A DNA stretch of 24,219 bases from a virus: positions 1-24,219 of IMG/VR virus record IMGVR_UViG_3300025301_000111, one strand, 5' to 3'. Both the position numbers and the translations under genes were made by a program. Positions within the stretch are counted from its first letter, which is position 1. The number at the start of each line of letters is the position of its first letter. Of the stretch, positions 1 through 6,687 are shown in pieces. The notes under the pieces were generated by a model. It saw only the letters and a list, made by a program, of their open reading frames with translations, ran no database searches and was not told where the DNA came from.

Positions 1-144
1 GTAAATCACATTAATGATTTGCAGAACAAACAGAATACTAATCAGTTTATGGCTGACCAGTTAGCTGTTGGTAAAGAAGCGTTCATTAATATGCTTCGTA
101 CATCTCTCACTGAAGAAGTAGAAGAGGCTGAAGCAGAAGCATGA
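1..144 (+). CDS. C-terminal end of an unknown phage protein (partial)
   Basis: The reading frame is open from the left edge to TGA at 142-144, giving the last 47 residues of a protein that begins outside the window. The visible part is hydrophilic, Asn/Gln-rich at first and then predicted helical, and it ends in a Glu/Ala-rich acidic tail. The stop overlaps the ATG of the next gene (ATGA at 141-144), the same coupling seen along the whole + strand operon, which supports the frame. Too little is visible to name the protein. By position it belongs to the virion/morphogenesis block. Confidence 0.75.
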   Translation, partial: VNHINDLQNKQNTNQFMADQLAVGKEAFINMLRTSLTEEVEEAEAEA

Positions 145-590
145 TTGTAAGAAGGTGTAGTCAGGGTCATCGAGTACGGATTCATAGAAATACAACTCCG
201 GGTGCAACACGCACAAAAACTTATGCAGATGGTTCTACAGAGACTCTGACTTACCCTTCGTCTTATACATACTTTGTTGATGTAGATGGTGAGATAGAAA
301 AGAGAAGTAATAGCTTTAAAACTATTGAAGAGTTCTATGTTGATGAGTGTGCTAAGAAGCATGGTGATGGGCATGGCAGGTTGATAGTAGGAGGACATCA
401 TATAATCAATGGTGTCGCTACTTTACAAGCAGATTATCCTACTGATGCAAATACTAAAGCAGAGATAAAAGATTTCTATGATAAGCGTGGAGTTGCTTAT
501 GGTGGAAGCGAAACCAAAACAGAACTTCTTTCAAGAATAGTTCCTCAGTATAGTGGTGCAAAAGAAGTATCTAAACATTTAAAGGTGTGA
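141..590 (+). CDS. 149-aa protein with C-terminal HeH/SAP-like motif
   Basis: This 149-residue protein starts at the ATG of an ATGA overlap. The N-terminal half is basic and His-containing. Residues about 105-133 (TKAEIKDFYDKRG, then GGSETKTELLSRI) match the helix-extension-helix pattern of HeH/SAP/LEM-like motifs: a short helix, the '-RGV/I-' turn and a second helix ending in 'K-ELL-RI'. Such motifs often occur at the ends of phage proteins that touch DNA or other virion proteins. The rest is not recognised. It lies between an unknown virion-block gene and the small membrane-protein cassette. A structural or DNA-contacting role is inference; the motif call is fairly good. Confidence 0.8.
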   Translation: MIVRRCSQGHRVRIHRNTTPGATRTKTYADGSTETLTYPSSYTYFVDVDGEIEKRSNSFKTIEEFYVDECAKKHGDGHGRLIVGGHHIINGVATLQADYPTDANTKAEIKDFYDKRGVAYGGSETKTELLSRIVPQYSGAKEVSKHLKV

Positions 591-592
591 AC

Positions 593-787
593 ATGATTAA
601 AAAACTAATGGCAGTAATTATAGCCCTATCATTTGCTGGAGCAGAACCTGCAAATCCAGTGCAGTATGAACAGCTTGCTTCCAGTGAAGAAGTAAAGAAG
701 AAGAAAAAGAAAGGTAAAAAGAAAATGTCTGAAAAAGGTAAAAAGAAGAAGAAAGGCTTTTTCTCAAAAGTATTTGGTTCTAAGTAA
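593..787 (+). CDS. Exported polycationic small protein (possible envelope-disrupting lysis peptide)
   Basis: This 64-residue protein starts at ATG 593; an upstream in-frame GTG at 587 would add two residues. Residues 1-17 (MIKKLMAVIIALSFAGA) form a textbook Sec signal peptide: Lys-Lys, a hydrophobic core, and an A-G-A signal peptidase I site before Glu18. The predicted mature 47 residues contain 17 lysines, in runs of six, three and five, then a short amphipathic end (GFFSKVFGSK). The product is therefore a small exported cationic peptide. It opens a cassette of tiny membrane proteins, and its TAA overlaps the next ATG. Phage phiKT encodes a cationic peptide, disruptin, that breaks the outer membrane during lysis. 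A similar role here is inference; no homology was tested. Confidence 0.8.
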   Translation: MIKKLMAVIIALSFAGAEPANPVQYEQLASSEEVKKKKKKGKKKMSEKGKKKKKGFFSKVFGSK

Positions 788-1080
788 TGAACAATCCTAT
801 TGCAAAAGTAGTTAACTGGCAACTGTCCACTGGTCAATTAGACCATTGGACTACATATCACTTAGCCGCTGGTTTGTTTATTGCTAAGGTGGCTCAATGG
901 TGTGGTGCATCTGATTTATGGGCAGTCCTATGGGTTGCTATTATTGGAGTATTATGGGAAGTCTTTGAAGTCTATGTAGAAGGCACCGATGAAACGTATG
1001 GTACAAAAAAGCGTTGGGCTTATAATACATTTGCTGACTTAGTAGTTGAGATTGGTGCCGCTTGGTGGATGGTATTATGA
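787..1080 (+). CDS. Small integral membrane protein (VanZ/YjdF-like pattern)
   Basis: This 97-residue protein starts at ATG in a TAATG overlap and is clearly membrane-embedded, with hydrophobic stretches around residues 26-38, 44-62 and 82-96. Polar residues sit in or beside the helices: His20, His25, Trp57-Glu58, Glu61, Asn80 and Asp84. This 'H...G...WE..E...N...D' spacing resembles bacterial VanZ/YjdF-type membrane proteins, though the similarity is only a by-eye pattern. It is the second gene of the small exported/membrane cassette and overlaps the next gene by ATGA. A holin-like or envelope role fits the position, but the conserved charged residues are unusual for a plain holin. Function unknown. 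Confidence 0.8.
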   Translation: MNNPIAKVVNWQLSTGQLDHWTTYHLAAGLFIAKVAQWCGASDLWAVLWVAIIGVLWEVFEVYVEGTDETYGTKKRWAYNTFADLVVEIGAAWWMVL

Positions 1081-1250
1081 AGAATAAAATTAAAAAACTA
1101 CCTAACGGCGATTTTAAGGTTGAACATAGAATTGATGACCATGATGGACTATCAAAACAATATCCTAAAGTAATGAAAAACCCAGCTAGGTTTGGGTTTA
1201 AATGGGAACATTCCTGTTCTAATGTCAAGTATGTCAAAGCAAGAGATTAA
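1077..1250 (+). CDS. 57-aa basic hypothetical protein
   Basis: I chose ATG 1077 because it forms the ATGA overlap with the preceding stop; an upstream TTG at 1062 in the same frame is less likely. The 57-residue product is basic and soluble, with the segment KNPARFGFKWEHSC in its C-terminal half and no membrane segment. It is not recognised. It is coupled to the gene before it and overlaps the lipoprotein gene that starts at 1222, so it is probably made with the membrane-protein cassette. Confidence 0.65.
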   Translation: MKNKIKKLPNGDFKVEHRIDDHDGLSKQYPKVMKNPARFGFKWEHSCSNVKYVKARD

Positions 1251-1353
1251 AGTTCTTGGGGGATATATTCTATTTTTACTTTTTATCCTGTTTTTAACCA
1301 GCGTTTTTACTGGTTGTGACTCTGGATGGTCTGTTGTTGGATGGGAGATTTAG
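1222..1353 (+). CDS. Tiny putative lipoprotein (entericidin/o-spanin-like size)
   Basis: This 43-residue frame (or 40 residues from the second ATG at 1231) overlaps the end of the previous gene. It has a basic N-terminus, a long hydrophobic core (YILFLLFILFLTSVFTGC) and a Cys in the context V-F-T-G-C. That context satisfies the prokaryotic lipoprotein pattern: two small or hydrophobic residues, then T, G and Cys. Processing would leave only about 12 residues (CDSGWSVVGWEI). The size recalls entericidin-like lipoproteins or a minimal outer-membrane spanin subunit, but 12 residues is short for a spanin. Its end overlaps the next gene, which begins at 1341. The frame was found by tracing overlaps; moderate confidence that it is expressed. 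Confidence 0.6.
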   Translation: MSSMSKQEIKVLGGYILFLLFILFLTSVFTGCDSGWSVVGWEI

Positions 1354-1487
1354 ACAAATGGGATGTTGCCCTGATAGCAGTCTGTTCAGCCATTATACTT
1401 CAGATGCTGAAAACTATTTACCCGCCACTATTCTGGATACTATTTTCCATGTTGATATGGGTAGCAATATACAGGAAGGTTAAGTGA
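1341..1487 (+). CDS. 48-aa membrane protein, two hydrophobic segments
   Basis: ATG 1341 lies inside the lipoprotein gene and the frame ends at TGA 1485-1487, overlapping the GTG of the next gene (GTGA). The 48 residues hold two hydrophobic segments, about 9-22 and 29-43, joined by a short Lys/Pro turn, and end in RKVK. This is a hairpin topology of the kind used by small holins. Sequence ahead of the stop (AGGAAGG at 1473-1479) is a good ribosome-binding site for the following frame(s). Not recognised by family. A holin-like role is inferred from topology and neighbours. Confidence 0.6.
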   Translation: MGDLDKWDVALIAVCSAIILQMLKTIYPPLFWILFSMLIWVAIYRKVK

Positions 1488-1804
1488 GTGAAAAACCTGA
1501 CACTGCAAGAAGTTATAGGGGTGCTGTTGTCGATGATAATGCTGTTATTAGCATTAATCTCAAATGGTTGGGGCAGTTATGTGTTCTCGTTGGTATGCTT
1601 GTGTATGGCTATTGGCGTGTGGAGAGTAGACTTGGAGAGCTTGAAAATAAGATGCTTGATGCAAATGAGCAGATTGGGGATTTGCTTGGCAAACATATCG
1701 TGGAGGAACGGATTGAACGAGAAGAGCTGGCAGAGAAAGTAAGCTTTTATGAGAAAGAATTTAATATTAACCCACTCAGTTGGGGAAAACGGAAGAAAAA
1801 GTAA
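1484..1804 (+). CDS. Membrane-anchored coiled-coil protein (i-spanin/holin-like)
   Basis: This 106-residue protein starts at GTG in a GTGA overlap. It has a polar N-terminus with AVVDDNAVIS, one transmembrane helix at about residues 28-44, then a long charged heptad-like helix (about 45-95). It ends in NPLSWGKRKKK. The layout, a single N-proximal anchor plus a coiled coil, is that of an inner-membrane spanin or a membrane scaffold. I recall similar sequences with the same 'NPLSW + basic tail' ending in marine phages, without a settled function. A second hydrophobic frame overlaps it from 1488. It is followed by a 69-base gap, the longest in this cassette. Confidence 0.8.
   Translation: MSEKPDTARSYRGAVVDDNAVISINLKWLGQLCVLVGMLVYGYWRVESRLGELENKMLDANEQIGDLLGKHIVEERIEREELAEKVSFYEKEFNINPLSWGKRKKK
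1488..1742 (+). CDS. Possible overprinted two-TM membrane protein in the +1 frame
   Basis: This alternative 84-residue frame begins with GTG directly after the TGA at 1485-1487. It lies entirely within the coiled-coil gene. Its first half reads as a membrane hairpin (VIGVLLSMIMLLLALISNGW, then YVFSLVCLCMAIGVW) followed by a polar tail. AAGG at 1476-1479 is 8 bases from this GTG but only 4 from the GTG of the other frame, so the ribosome-binding site suits this start better. Against it, the second half looks like random frame sequence, and hydrophobic shadow frames do occur by chance. It is listed as a candidate only. Confidence 0.25.
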   Translation: MKNLTLQEVIGVLLSMIMLLLALISNGWGSYVFSLVCLCMAIGVWRVDLESLKIRCLMQMSRLGICLANISWRNGLNEKSWQRK

Positions 1805-1805
1805 A

Positions 1806-1865
1806 ATGTGCGAAATATACTACATTTATGAAAAATGGCAATTCAATAACCAAATATCAAGGTAA
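1806..1865 (+). other. Spacer with a 19-codon mini-ORF
   Basis: The 69-base gap between 1804 and 1874 contains one small frame, ATG 1806 to TAA 1863-1865, giving 19 residues rich in Tyr and Asn. It has no clear ribosome-binding site of its own. It may be only spacer. AAGG at 1859-1862 is suitably placed for the next gene at 1874. Confidence 0.2.
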
Positions 1866-1873
1866 TATGAATA

Positions 1874-2191
1874 ATGGAAGAGTTTTTAGCACTCTATGCA
1901 GAAGCTGGAATGATTGGTGTTGTTGGAGCAATGTTTGTCTTTATGGTATACCAGAATGCAAAGAGAAGTGATGCTCAAGCTGAGTCTATCACTGAGTTAC
2001 AGGTTGAAAATAAAGGACAGTCTGAAACATTGGAAAATATGGAAGGTATGTTGATTAAATTAATTGAAAGATGGAACCGTTCTGATGAGACTAGGGATAG
2101 AAGACATGAAGATTCTGTTAGAGAAATTAATGATATGTCTGATGTATTAATGGAAATTAAGGGACAGGTGTCTAGAATAAACGGTAAATGA
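1874..2191 (+). CDS. Small membrane protein with cytoplasmic or periplasmic coiled coil
   Basis: This 105-residue protein has ATG at 1874 preceded by AAGG at 1859-1862. Residues about 9-27 (AEAGMIGVVGAMFVFMVY) form one transmembrane helix. From residue 28 on it is a highly charged helix with heptad spacing (QAESITELQVENKGQSETL, then a RWNRSDETRDRRHED stretch). It repeats the architecture of the 1484 gene without obvious sequence identity. Such pairs are common in phage lysis cassettes (holin, antiholin or i-spanin). Its stop overlaps the next start by ATGA. The specific role is not known. Confidence 0.8.
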   Translation: MEEFLALYAEAGMIGVVGAMFVFMVYQNAKRSDAQAESITELQVENKGQSETLENMEGMLIKLIERWNRSDETRDRRHEDSVREINDMSDVLMEIKGQVSRINGK

Positions 2192-2340
2192 TTATGGATA
2201 GTTTAAAAGTTACAGCAGTATCATTTGCTAACTATGGGGTTTACTTGGCAGAAATAAATTTGTTATTACAGTGTGTTGTCGCGGTGATGAGCATTGTATA
2301 TCTTAGTCACAAAATAGTAAAAATAAGGAGAGATAAATAA
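2188..2340 (+). CDS. 50-aa holin-like membrane protein
   Basis: ATG 2188 sits in an ATGA overlap and TAA 2338-2340 overlaps the next ATG. The 50 residues show an N-terminal amphipathic part (MIMDSLKVTAVSFANYGVYL), a hydrophobic segment (about 24-44, INLLLQCVVAVMSIVYLSHK) and a very basic tail (KIVKIRRDK). This 'IN..L....V....IYL..KI..' pattern is like short single-span holins of podovirus-type phages. It is the best holin candidate in the cassette. No lysozyme, amidase or peptidase was recognised beside it. Confidence 0.65.
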   Translation: MIMDSLKVTAVSFANYGVYLAEINLLLQCVVAVMSIVYLSHKIVKIRRDK

Positions 2341-2567
2341 TGGACTTCAAATCAATGTTAATGAAGATGGCAGAAGCTCAGGCAGATAAAATGAAAGAAG
2401 AGGCTATGGGTCATATTAAATCAGATGAGTTTTCTAAGATGCTTGCCACTAAGTTGAATGAGAAAATTAACATCCCATTTGTATCAGAAGATAAAGAACA
2501 AATCCTGTTCGAGAAAGTGATGGATGTTGTTACTGATATGATGGAAGGATTCTTTAAAGGCAAATAA
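2340..2567 (+). CDS. 75-aa amphipathic helical protein, unknown
   Basis: ATG 2340 is preceded by AAGGAG at 2325-2330, the strongest ribosome-binding site in this part, so the gene is probably well expressed. The 75 residues are Met/Lys/Glu-rich and predicted all-helical, with no membrane segment (MDFKSMLMKMAEAQADKMK at the start, MMEGFFKGK at the end). Its stop overlaps the ATG of the nozzle-like gene. It could be a small structural or scaffolding-type protein; no family is recognised. Confidence 0.75.
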   Translation: MDFKSMLMKMAEAQADKMKEEAMGHIKSDEFSKMLATKLNEKINIPFVSEDKEQILFEKVMDVVTDMMEGFFKGK

Positions 2568-2983
2568 TGCCCAAGCAGTATCATACTATACGTGATTGGT
2601 CTGGCGGTTCTAATAACAGGAGAGACCCAAGAGATATAGCTGAAAATGAGAATGCTCTTATTCAGAATATGTCTGTTGATGCTCTGGGTAAGATTAAAAC
2701 TGCCGGCGGTTTATATGCTCATGTAGAAGGCTCTGATGGTACTACTAATTTATCTGAATATATAGTAGAAAGAACTGCTACTCTTGCCGGTGCTGGTGGA
2801 TATGGATTATTTTACTTTGAATCTGATATTAGTAGAGATAGCACCTATACTGTTACAGATACAAAGCATCCGGGTACAAGTAATGATTTAGCTCTTGGCT
2901 CTGCTGTTGGTAATATAAAATTTGTAGCTAGGCAGGTTGGCGGTGATACTACTACAACAGCCCCTGAATATGGTAGTGAATAA
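2567..2983 (+). CDS. N-terminal part of tail-nozzle-like virion protein (ends at in-frame TAA)
   Basis: This 138-residue protein has AAAGG just upstream of ATG 2567. Its start (DWSGGSNNRRDPRDIAENEN, then ALIQNMSVDALGKIKTAGG) is the characteristic opening of long podovirus tail-nozzle / tail-tubular-B-like proteins: 'GG.N.R.DP..I...E...I.N...D..G.I....G'. The domain then breaks off after TTTTAPEYGSE at TAA 2981-2983. The next gene begins three bases later in the same frame, so the two pieces look like one ancestral protein divided by a stop. It may be made as a separate chain that assembles with the second, or joined by stop readthrough. Confidence 0.75.
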   Translation: MPKQYHTIRDWSGGSNNRRDPRDIAENENALIQNMSVDALGKIKTAGGLYAHVEGSDGTTNLSEYIVERTATLAGAGGYGLFYFESDISRDSTYTVTDTKHPGTSNDLALGSAVGNIKFVARQVGGDTTTTAPEYGSE

Positions 2984-2986
2984 ATA

Positions 2987-5900
2987 ATGCCGCAACCTAC
3001 AAAACAGCACTTACAATTAGTTGGAGGGGCAAATGCAGTTAATAGTACAATTTACACTTCTAGTCTCATTAGCATTGGAGATGCATTAAAGATAACTGGC
3101 ACTGGTAGTAATGATGGGATATTTACCGTGACTGATGTTGTTGATACTTTAAGCAGTAATGATGCGGCTGGTACAACATTCACACAAGCAAGTTGTACTG
3201 TAAGCAGTGGTGATGCTACAATTACACATAGCTCAAATACTCAAATAATAGCTGGTTTGTCTGTATCTGGTACAGGCATTCAAACAGATACATATATTGC
3301 TTCAATAACTGATTCAACTCATTTTGAAATGAGTAAAACTGCTAGTTCTAGCGGAACTAGAACCCTGACATTTGGCGATATGGATATTTATTATGTTTTA
3401 AAGGGTAGAACCATTTCCGATGATAGTTCTGGCGGAGACCCTACAATACAAATTAATAGTCAAGGTGATAAAATGGTTGCCCTTGGTGACGTTGATAGTA
3501 AAGGCGGTGTAGATGTTTGGTCAACTAATGCAACTACTAGTTATGGTGCAAAAGATAATGGCTGGACAACATCAGCTATTAGTCCAACTCTTTCTGGGAA
3601 CGATGCTAAGTATATATATCATATTGCAGATGGAACTGTTCGTGTTTGCGATATAAACGAAACAAATTCTACGATAATAAAATGGTATGGATATGTACAG
3701 GGAAATCAGTTCCATGCTACTACTGGTCTTGTTTTTGCTGAATGGCAGGAACATCCAAATTCTTTAGCTCCTCCTAAGATAGCTACTTCTTTTACATATG
3801 CCTATGGCACGTCTAGCCACGCTGGTGGAACTGCTACTAATTATTATAATTATCTTACTGATGATACTTGCGATACAGACCATACTGCTGGAAGTGGCTC
3901 AACATTCGGAAGTAATCCTAAGATTGTGCGAATGGATGCTACTGGCTCACTTGCTGTGGGAATGTGTGTCACCGGTACAGGAATTGCGGCTGGTTCTGTT
4001 GTATCCCAAATAGATTCAGGTACTCTTTTTAGGGTTGATAAAGATACAACCGCTACAAATACTAACGAAGAATTAACCTTTTTTCACAACAGGGGAGTTG
4101 CTATTATAAAAAAAACTGGGTCTGACCAATTACAAATGGGCGTTGACCTTTCCACATCAGCAACTGGTGTTAAGTTTGAAAATGGCTCCGGTGCTGATAA
4201 AAGCGGTAGAGCTGTTGTTGGAGAAGTTATATCTATTAAGGAAGCTAGTGGCGGAGTTGGAGATTTGGGAGAATATCCAAAAGAATTTTTATTCTGTAAG
4301 CAGGGTTATAGTTCAGCTACTGGAACTTCTACATACTCAAGAGCATATGGCGGTGCTTTAGGAGGCACTGCTCCATTTGATTTTGCTGATAATGAAACTC
4401 CTATCATTGTCAGGGGAACCGGTTGGAACATAGCTGTATCAGCAGGCACAGGAAATGGCGATTGGGAAGAGGGTACCTATGAATTTTATGAGACATTTAT
4501 ATACGATAATAATCAAGAGTCTTTACCAGTTCAAATAGGCGATGGTGCTTCAACCATTGCGGCTTTTACTGTAGCTGTTACAGTATCTCAAACATTGAGG
4601 GTTTCTGTGTATGCTGACTTAGCTTACAGTGGAAGAATAACTGGTGGGAGAATATATACAAGACTCAATGGTACAGATGATGATTTAGTATTATTAGCAG
4701 ATATAGATATTGTCAAGGGAATGAGAACAAATCTAGATGGAGACCATAGGGCTTGGACATATGAAGCTGGAAAAGGTTATCATGTTGTTAGTGGTACTTA
4801 CGGGAACGCTATTAAACCAAACCTAGATACATATACAACTATAAACGCCTTTAGCCCGGATTTAAAGTTCTTAGGTATAGGCGGCACTAATGAAATATAT
4901 AAAGCATCAGTGGTGGCTAATAGAAGGACATTTGTTGCTAATGTTAAATTGAAGGCAGGCTCTGGAGAGCTGGAAAAGTTTGGCGACAGGATTATGTATA
5001 GCGAGATAGGTAAATTCGATACATTTCTTGAATATAATTTTATAGATGTTTCAACTGGAGATTATGGTGAGTATACTGCCTTAGAATCGTTTGCTGACAG
5101 GTTGTTAGCCTTCAAACATAATCTGGTTCATATTATTAATGTATCCAGCCCAAGTGTTTCTAGCTGGTATCTTGAAGAAACTATTAAGTATTTTGGCGTA
5201 AATTTCCCATTTAGTGTTGCTAAGACAAAATATGGGATAGCTTGGGTCTCTGATGATGGATGTTATTTATATGATGGTAGAAATGTTAGAAATTTAATAG
5301 ATAAAAAAATAGCAGTGAGCAAGGCTTCTTTTACTGATACTGAGGTAGATTGGAATAGTTGGTATCGTGGTTCTGCTATAACTAAAGACGTAATGCTTGG
5401 CTATGACCCTATCAGCAATTCTCTCATAATGATGAGGAGTCCCAATGATGCATCAGATGATTCAAACCAATCTTTTGTATATGATTTCGATAGTAACGGG
5501 TGGACATATCACACTACAATATTTACCAATCACTTATATTATACAAACTTTATTACAGACTGGAACAACAATTTAAGCCTTGGTGTGTTTGATGGGAGCA
5601 CTGATGTAGAGTTTAAAAAGTTTTTACCTATTAGTGTTGCTCAGTCAGGTCAAGAGTTTAATACAAAGGATATAGATTTTGGGCACCCCGGCTTAATTAA
5701 AAAGATATATAAGGTAACCATGACTTATAAATCCAGTGCAGAACAACAGACCCCATTATATTATGCTATAAATGGCAGTCAAAGCTTCAGTTCATTTGCG
5801 AGCGACATTACCCCACAGGGGAACACTGGAGGTGCCGGCTATTTAGAAAGTTCTTTAGTTTGGGATGTTGCAACATTCACACCCAGTTCTCCTGTCTCAT

Positions 5901-6004
5901 GCCAAAGCATACAATTTCAATTAGATTTACCCACTTCTGGTACGTTTGAAGTGAATGATATGACAATAGAATACAGAACTATTAGCAATAAAAATGTATC
6001 ATAA
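2987..6004 (+). CDS. Large tail-nozzle-like structural protein with inserted beta modules
   Basis: This 1005-residue protein starts at ATG 2987, in frame with the preceding piece after TAA-ATA, with no clear ribosome-binding site. Residues 28-54 (GDALKITGTGSNDGIFTV) and 70-130 are small beta modules common in phage structural proteins. A second copy of the latter lies at about 308-365; both carry 'V(S/T)GTGI' followed by 'T/S-(H/L)F-(M/V)-K-T'. The C-terminal half has Tyr/Trp-rich blades (YLYDGRNVRNL, VYDFDSNGWTYHTTIF) typical of beta-propeller nozzle proteins. By family logic it forms the distal tail tube below the portal and gatekeeper. The family call is by eye; size is large for the family because of the inserts. 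Confidence 0.8.
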   Translation: MPQPTKQHLQLVGGANAVNSTIYTSSLISIGDALKITGTGSNDGIFTVTDVVDTLSSNDAAGTTFTQASCTVSSGDATITHSSNTQIIAGLSVSGTGIQTDTYIASITDSTHFEMSKTASSSGTRTLTFGDMDIYYVLKGRTISDDSSGGDPTIQINSQGDKMVALGDVDSKGGVDVWSTNATTSYGAKDNGWTTSAISPTLSGNDAKYIYHIADGTVRVCDINETNSTIIKWYGYVQGNQFHATTGLVFAEWQEHPNSLAPPKIATSFTYAYGTSSHAGGTATNYYNYLTDDTCDTDHTAGSGSTFGSNPKIVRMDATGSLAVGMCVTGTGIAAGSVVSQIDSGTLFRVDKDTTATNTNEELTFFHNRGVAIIKKTGSDQLQMGVDLSTSATGVKFENGSGADKSGRAVVGEVISIKEASGGVGDLGEYPKEFLFCKQGYSSATGTSTYSRAYGGALGGTAPFDFADNETPIIVRGTGWNIAVSAGTGNGDWEEGTYEFYETFIYDNNQESLPVQIGDGASTIAAFTVAVTVSQTLRVSVYADLAYSGRITGGRIYTRLNGTDDDLVLLADIDIVKGMRTNLDGDHRAWTYEAGKGYHVVSGTYGNAIKPNLDTYTTINAFSPDLKFLGIGGTNEIYKASVVANRRTFVANVKLKAGSGELEKFGDRIMYSEIGKFDTFLEYNFIDVSTGDYGEYTALESFADRLLAFKHNLVHIINVSSPSVSSWYLEETIKYFGVNFPFSVAKTKYGIAWVSDDGCYLYDGRNVRNLIDKKIAVSKASFTDTEVDWNSWYRGSAITKDVMLGYDPISNSLIMMRSPNDASDDSNQSFVYDFDSNGWTYHTTIFTNHLYYTNFITDWNNNLSLGVFDGSTDVEFKKFLPISVAQSGQEFNTKDIDFGHPGLIKKIYKVTMTYKSSAEQQTPLYYAINGSQSFSSFASDITPQGNTGGAGYLESSLVWDVATFTPSSPVSCQSIQFQLDLPTSGTFEVNDMTIEYRTISNKNVS

Positions 6005-6687
6005 TGCCGCTAACTGACAGAGACCTTAGAAAATTAATTAATACCAAGCAAAGCTCTATTGAGTTTCAGGGAAAGCCGTCAATTAATGGTATGGTAGACG
6101 GTCAGGTCGCTCTTGAAAAGAAATCAAACAGCCAACTGGCATTATACAGGAAGAAGTATGGCAAACTGTGGAAGACGTATATGTCTTCAGACGGTAATCA
6201 ATATGTGGATAGAACATTAACTGCTAATACATTAAAGTATACTAACAAGTTTATAGACTATCGTACTTTTTCTCATAATTTTACTGATGATGTAGATGCT
6301 AGTAAAATTTACTTGCCTTGGTTTAATAATACTGAACTTGCTTCTTTTAGAAGTGGTCAGGGTTATTTAGCTCCATTTAAAATGACTTGCTATAAGTTAA
6401 TATTCAAACCACCTGACCTTGATGACAATACTGACGATATTGTATTTGCTATAGAAAAGAAAGATGATGGCGATGATACAACTGATGCCTTATGTAACTA
6501 TACATATTCAACATCTTTTGTAGACCATACAGCGATAACTGTAAGTGAATCAGATTGGAGTGCTTCTCCGGTTATTGATGAGGGAGATGTTGTGGCTCTT
6601 GCAATAACTGCATCTGATGCTGGTATAGTTACAAGCGAAAAAGCATTTTGGGTTACATCCGTTTGGAGAGTAGAAGTAGTTATCTAA
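6004..6687 (+). CDS. 227-aa virion surface protein (fibre/decoration-like)
   Basis: ATG 6004 overlaps the previous stop (TAATG). The N-terminus (residues 16-55) reads SSIEFQGKPS, then NGMVDGQVALEKKSNSQLAL and YRKKYGKLWKTYMSSDGN. It resembles the attachment regions of phage fibres and head fibres, where a product carries a 'GQ.A...KS...L..YRK..G.LWK' segment. The remainder is predicted beta-rich, ending TSVWRVEVVI. It lies directly after the nozzle gene, a usual place for fibre or adaptor genes. The surface role is inferred from position and composition. Confidence 0.75.
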   Translation: MPLTDRDLRKLINTKQSSIEFQGKPSINGMVDGQVALEKKSNSQLALYRKKYGKLWKTYMSSDGNQYVDRTLTANTLKYTNKFIDYRTFSHNFTDDVDASKIYLPWFNNTELASFRSGQGYLAPFKMTCYKLIFKPPDLDDNTDDIVFAIEKKDDGDDTTDALCNYTYSTSFVDHTAITVSESDWSASPVIDEGDVVALAITASDAGIVTSEKAFWVTSVWRVEVVI

